Shown here in pieces: positions 5,849 through 7,572 of a stretch of DNA of 7,572 nucleotides. The stretch spans positions 1-7,572 of the forward strand of contig SLOW01000187.1 in the NCBI GenBank assembly GCA_007132315.1, in the 5' to 3' direction. The notes below the pieces were generated by a model. The model did no database searches. It was not told the DNA's origin and was given only the letters and a program-made list of their open reading frames with translations. The position numbers were made by a program, and so were the translations under genes. This stretch comes from Opitutales bacterium. Its GTDB lineage: Bacteria; Verrucomicrobiota; Verrucomicrobiia; Opitutales; T3Sed10-336. The first letter of the stretch is position 1, and the number at the start of each line of letters is the position of its first letter.

Positions 5849-7372
5849 GTGTGGATGCAGGACGGACTCCTCGAACGCTACGAAAAGAAGATTGCCGGAG
5901 TGTTGGGCTGCTTCGATCGGGTGGTGGTCACCGGCACGCTTACTGAAATCGCTTTTCCCGATGCGATGGCCGCTCGGCTTTACCAGGAGGGCATCCGGTG
6001 CTTTGACATCGGCAAGTTCGCCGAACCGATTCGCCGGCGAATCCGGGAGAACGCGCTCAAGGTCGCAGCTGAGGAAGGAGTCGAGATCCAGTACCTTTCC
6101 AAGAGCAAAGGAGTGCGCAAGGAGGATTTGGTAGAGGAGGTTCTTGCCCGAAGGGGAACTCATCCCGGTTTGGTTCATGTGCTTTCGGTTATGGAGGGAT
6201 GCACCACCTTCAAGCCATGGTACGATAAGAAAACCAAAAAGATCGGATTCCGAATGGTCGCGGGAAAATGCGCGACCTACTACTTCTACCTGATCGATCC
6301 GGAACTCGGGCTGATGTATGTAAGGGTTCCGACCTGGCTTCCCTGCCGGCTTCAAATCTATTTCAACGCGCACAACTGGCTGGCTCGGGAACTCGACAAA
6401 AAGGGGATTTCGTTTCAAATGCAGGACAACGCCTTCGTCCGAGTCGGCGATTGGCAACGAGCACAGGAGATCGCCCACGGTTTCGCCGTTAAAAAGTGGG
6501 AGAAAAAGTTCCACCGCCTGGCCCGGAGATTTTGTCCGGCGCAGGATACTTTCACCCGGGGCTACCACTGGACCGTGATGCAGGTGGAATACGCACTGGA
6601 TATCGTTTTCAAAGATCGAGACCTTCTGGGGCCCCTCTATGAGCAGATCAGCCGGCAGGCGATTCTGGCGGTGAAGGTTCCGGATATGGCCAGGTTTTGG
6701 GGCAAGCGTTTTAGCGCTCAGGCCGAGGCTCAGAGCGACTTCAAGACTTTGGTGGAAGGCACCCGTATCAAGCATGTCCTCGGCAACCAATCGATCAAAA
6801 TGTACGACAAAGGTTACCGAATATTGCGCATCGAAGCCACCAGCAACGATATCACTTTCTTTCGCCATTACCGCAAGGTAGTCGGTCGAGACGGACGCCA
6901 GCAGTATAAGATGGCTTCGTTGAAGAAGTCCATCTACAGCCTCTCGGATGTTTCTCAGATACTCTCCGCGGCCTGTTGGCGTTATCTCGACTTTGTCGGG
7001 AAACTCGAGGACACCACTCCGGCTCGGCACGACCTCAATAAAATCAGCCGCACCGTCCGCGATGAAAACGATCGTACCTGGCGCGGTTTCAATCTCTTCC
7101 TCGCCGAAGACCAACGAATCGTCTTGGCCATCCTTCAGGGCGAATTCACAATCAACGGGTTCAGCAATCGGCGCCTCCGCTCCTTGCTTCCCGATAAATC
7201 CACCGGACAGATAAGCCGTGTTCTCAAACGCCTCAGAAACCATGGATTGATAAAAAAAGTCGGCAACACCTATCGCTATTACCTCACTAATCTCGGAAAG
7301 CGACTCTTGATTGCCGGACAAAAACTCATTGAAAACCTTCTCTTGCCAAAGCTTATGCCAAAAGAAGTGTAA
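5849..7372 (+). CDS. Uncharacterised multicopy-family protein with C-terminal winged helix
   Basis: A 507-residue protein of a family I recall as widespread, often multicopy, and usually labelled hypothetical or MarR-family; its biochemical role is unknown to me. It is much longer than a true MarR regulator (about 150 residues). The N-terminal region opens with GCFDRVVVTGTL (20-31), which looks like a beta strand with an acidic residue. Mid-protein are GLVHVLSVMEGCTTFKPWYD (107-126), CATYYFYLIDPELGLMYVRV (141-160) and YFNAHNWLARELD (171-183). EGTRIKH (303-309) precedes IKMYDK (316-321) and ILRIEATSND (325-334), a pattern reminiscent of the YxK...LRxE segment of some phage replication initiators. 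The C-terminus (about 430-487: LLPDKSTGQISRVLKRLRNH, GLIKKVG, YRYYLTNLG) is a winged helix. The start shown is GTG 5849, 9 bases after GGGG; ATG 5855-5857 is equally plausible. The ATG at 5847 is out of frame. Coding is intact. It may be a transposase- or replicase-like protein. Confidence 0.75.
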   Translation: MWMQDGLLERYEKKIAGVLGCFDRVVVTGTLTEIAFPDAMAARLYQEGIRCFDIGKFAEPIRRRIRENALKVAAEEGVEIQYLSKSKGVRKEDLVEEVLARRGTHPGLVHVLSVMEGCTTFKPWYDKKTKKIGFRMVAGKCATYYFYLIDPELGLMYVRVPTWLPCRLQIYFNAHNWLARELDKKGISFQMQDNAFVRVGDWQRAQEIAHGFAVKKWEKKFHRLARRFCPAQDTFTRGYHWTVMQVEYALDIVFKDRDLLGPLYEQISRQAILAVKVPDMARFWGKRFSAQAEAQSDFKTLVEGTRIKHVLGNQSIKMYDKGYRILRIEATSNDITFFRHYRKVVGRDGRQQYKMASLKKSIYSLSDVSQILSAACWRYLDFVGKLEDTTPARHDLNKISRTVRDENDRTWRGFNLFLAEDQRIVLAILQGEFTINGFSNRRLRSLLPDKSTGQISRVLKRLRNHGLIKKVGNTYRYYLTNLGKRLLIAGQKLIENLLLPKLMPKEV

Positions 7373-7373
7373 G

Positions 7374-7399
7374 AATTCTTGCGCGAAACGCGCAGAATT
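7374..7399 (+). other. Strong 11-bp hairpin directly after the mobile-unit gene
   Basis: AATTCT (7374-7379), one unpaired T (7380) and GCGCG (7381-7385) pair with CGCGC (7389-7393) and AGAATT (7394-7399) around an AAA loop. All 11 pairs are perfect. The hairpin starts two bases after the TAA stop. No T-run follows (the next bases are TCAGTAATAAGG), so it is not a standard intrinsic terminator. It may protect the mRNA 3' end, mark the end of the mobile unit, or be recognised by the encoded protein. Confidence 0.5.
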
Positions 7400-7416
7400 T
7401 CAGTAATAAGGGACAC

Positions 7417-7424
7417 AACACAAT
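7417..7424 (-). repeat. Candidate right terminal inverted repeat
   Basis: AACACAAT pairs perfectly with ATTGTGTT at 5676-5683. It lies 18 bases after the strong hairpin that follows the gene. CGGTTTA at 7431-7437 resembles CGATTTA at 5669-5675 just outside the left repeat (six of seven), but it is offset by 6 bases and so is poor evidence for a target duplication. Confidence 0.3.
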
Positions 7425-7437
7425 GCTGCTCGGTTTA

Positions 7438-7462
7438 GGCGCTGGATCGAGAGATCGGCCCC
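7438..7462 (+). other. Small GNRA-capped hairpin
   Basis: GATC (7445-7448), the loop GAGA (7449-7452) and GATC (7453-7456) form a hairpin with a GNRA-type tetraloop if transcribed from the plus strand. The helix can extend outward with one bulge and one mismatch: T7443-G7457, C7442-G7458, G7441-C7459, G7439-C7461 and G7438-C7462. The core is short and self-complementary, so chance is a real possibility. Confidence 0.25.
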
Positions 7463-7463
7463 G

Positions 7464-7490
7464 CGCGGGAGTCATTTGAGTGCTCCCGCG
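7464..7490. repeat. Perfect 8-bp inverted repeat near the right edge
   Basis: CGCGGGAG (7464-7471) and CTCCCGCG (7483-7490) are perfect complements around an 11-base loop. The loop holds TCA (7472-7474), the possible stop codon of the minus-strand reading frame entering from the right. No T-run follows on either strand. It could be a transcription or mRNA end structure for that gene, or part of the structured trailer of the mobile unit. Confidence 0.35.
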
Positions 7491-7572
7491 ACCTTCCAAG
7501 GCAGGATAAACCCATAGCGGTCCAGTTGTTTGGTGCTCAGTGCCTGGTGTGTCACCCAGTGACGGGCCATCC
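7472..7572 (-). CDS. Possible 3' end of a minus-strand gene, unrecognised
   Basis: A minus-strand frame enters at the right edge and reads MARHWVTHQALSTKQLDRYG followed by FILPWKVAGALK, stopping at TGA (7472-7474). The first Met, at 7568-7570, may be internal or a start. I do not recognise the 32 residues. The composition is plausible for protein, but a segment this short cannot prove coding. It may be the tail of a gene adjacent to, or interrupted by, the mobile unit. Confidence 0.25.
   Translation of the reverse strand, partial: MARHWVTHQALSTKQLDRYGFILPWKVAGALK

Larger units (their letters stand above)
5676..7424 (+). mobile_element. Putative insertion-like unit carrying a winged-helix protein gene
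   Basis: A 1.75-kb unit holding one long gene, flanked by short inverted repeats (ATTGTGTT at 5676-5683, AACACAAT at 7417-7424), with structured noncoding DNA before and after the gene. Its base composition is lower in G+C than the genes to the left: hand counts of 60-base lines gave 53% (from 6481) and 47% (from 6781), against 75% from 1381. From memory, the encoded protein family occurs in many copies in some bacterial genomes, which supports mobility. The inverted repeats are only 8 bp and could be chance, and no convincing target duplication abuts them. The exact ends are therefore provisional. Confidence 0.4.

Noticed and set aside
5847..6134. ATG at 5847 as the start of the mobile-unit gene
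   Set aside because: It opens a different frame that ends at 6134 and lacks the conserved N-terminal motif; the GTG at 5849 or ATG at 5855 is in frame.
5633..7321. A 562-codon open frame on the strand opposite the mobile-unit gene, longer than the gene itself
   Set aside because: The plus-strand frame has family-like motifs and a winged helix, while the antisense translation shows no recognisable domain and also reads through the structured leader. It is a mirror of codon bias. Conservation of its lack of stops among homologues would be needed to revive it.

Overview
The window suggests a G+C-rich Gram-negative bacterium. The left two thirds is clearly G+C-rich (75% by hand count in the 60 bases from 1381). 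The iron-binding protein has a cleavable signal peptide without a lipobox cysteine, which implies a periplasm. I cannot name the taxon.

Layout. (1) Bases 1-3427, minus strand: a compact ferric-iron ABC uptake operon in the order binding protein (fbpA-like), two-domain permease (fbpB-like), ATPase (fbpC-like). The genes are 3 bp apart or overlap by 4 bp, and the ATPase runs off the left edge. A candidate promoter with a 19-bp palindrome over its -10 region lies just upstream. (2) Bases 3674-3808, plus strand: the C-terminal remnant of a RidA-family gene. (3) Bases 3811-5631, minus strand: an ArsR-type repressor, then a decayed C-terminal piece of a creatininase-family gene, then an SLC10A7-like bile-acid:sodium-symporter-family transporter. 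This looks like a former three-gene operon whose middle member has been lost. (4) Bases about 5676-7424, plus strand: a lower-G+C insertion-like unit around a 507-codon gene of a multicopy, uncharacterised family with a C-terminal winged helix. (5) Bases 7425-7572: two more hairpin-forming segments and possibly the 3' end of a minus-strand gene.

The most interesting part is unit (4). The coding region (47-53% G+C in two 60-base lines counted by hand) has a strongly structured leader: a perfect 12-bp long-range stem, an 8-bp local hairpin, an alternative pairing between them, and a direct octamer repeat. An 11-bp hairpin begins two bases after the stop codon. Imperfectly supported 8-bp inverted repeats flank the whole unit. 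It resembles a mobile element whose protein may act on structured RNA or DNA ends, and the chemistry of this family is not known to me. Its left end overlaps the promoter region of the ArsR gene, so it may have altered expression of the neighbouring operon.

How the genes work together. FbpA would bind ferric iron in the periplasm and hand it to the FbpB channel, powered by FbpC. The palindrome suggests control by a metal-responsive repressor. The ArsR protein probably controls the transporter downstream of it. Two broken metabolic genes and an insertion-like unit in under 4 kb mark bases 3500-7500 as a rearranged region.
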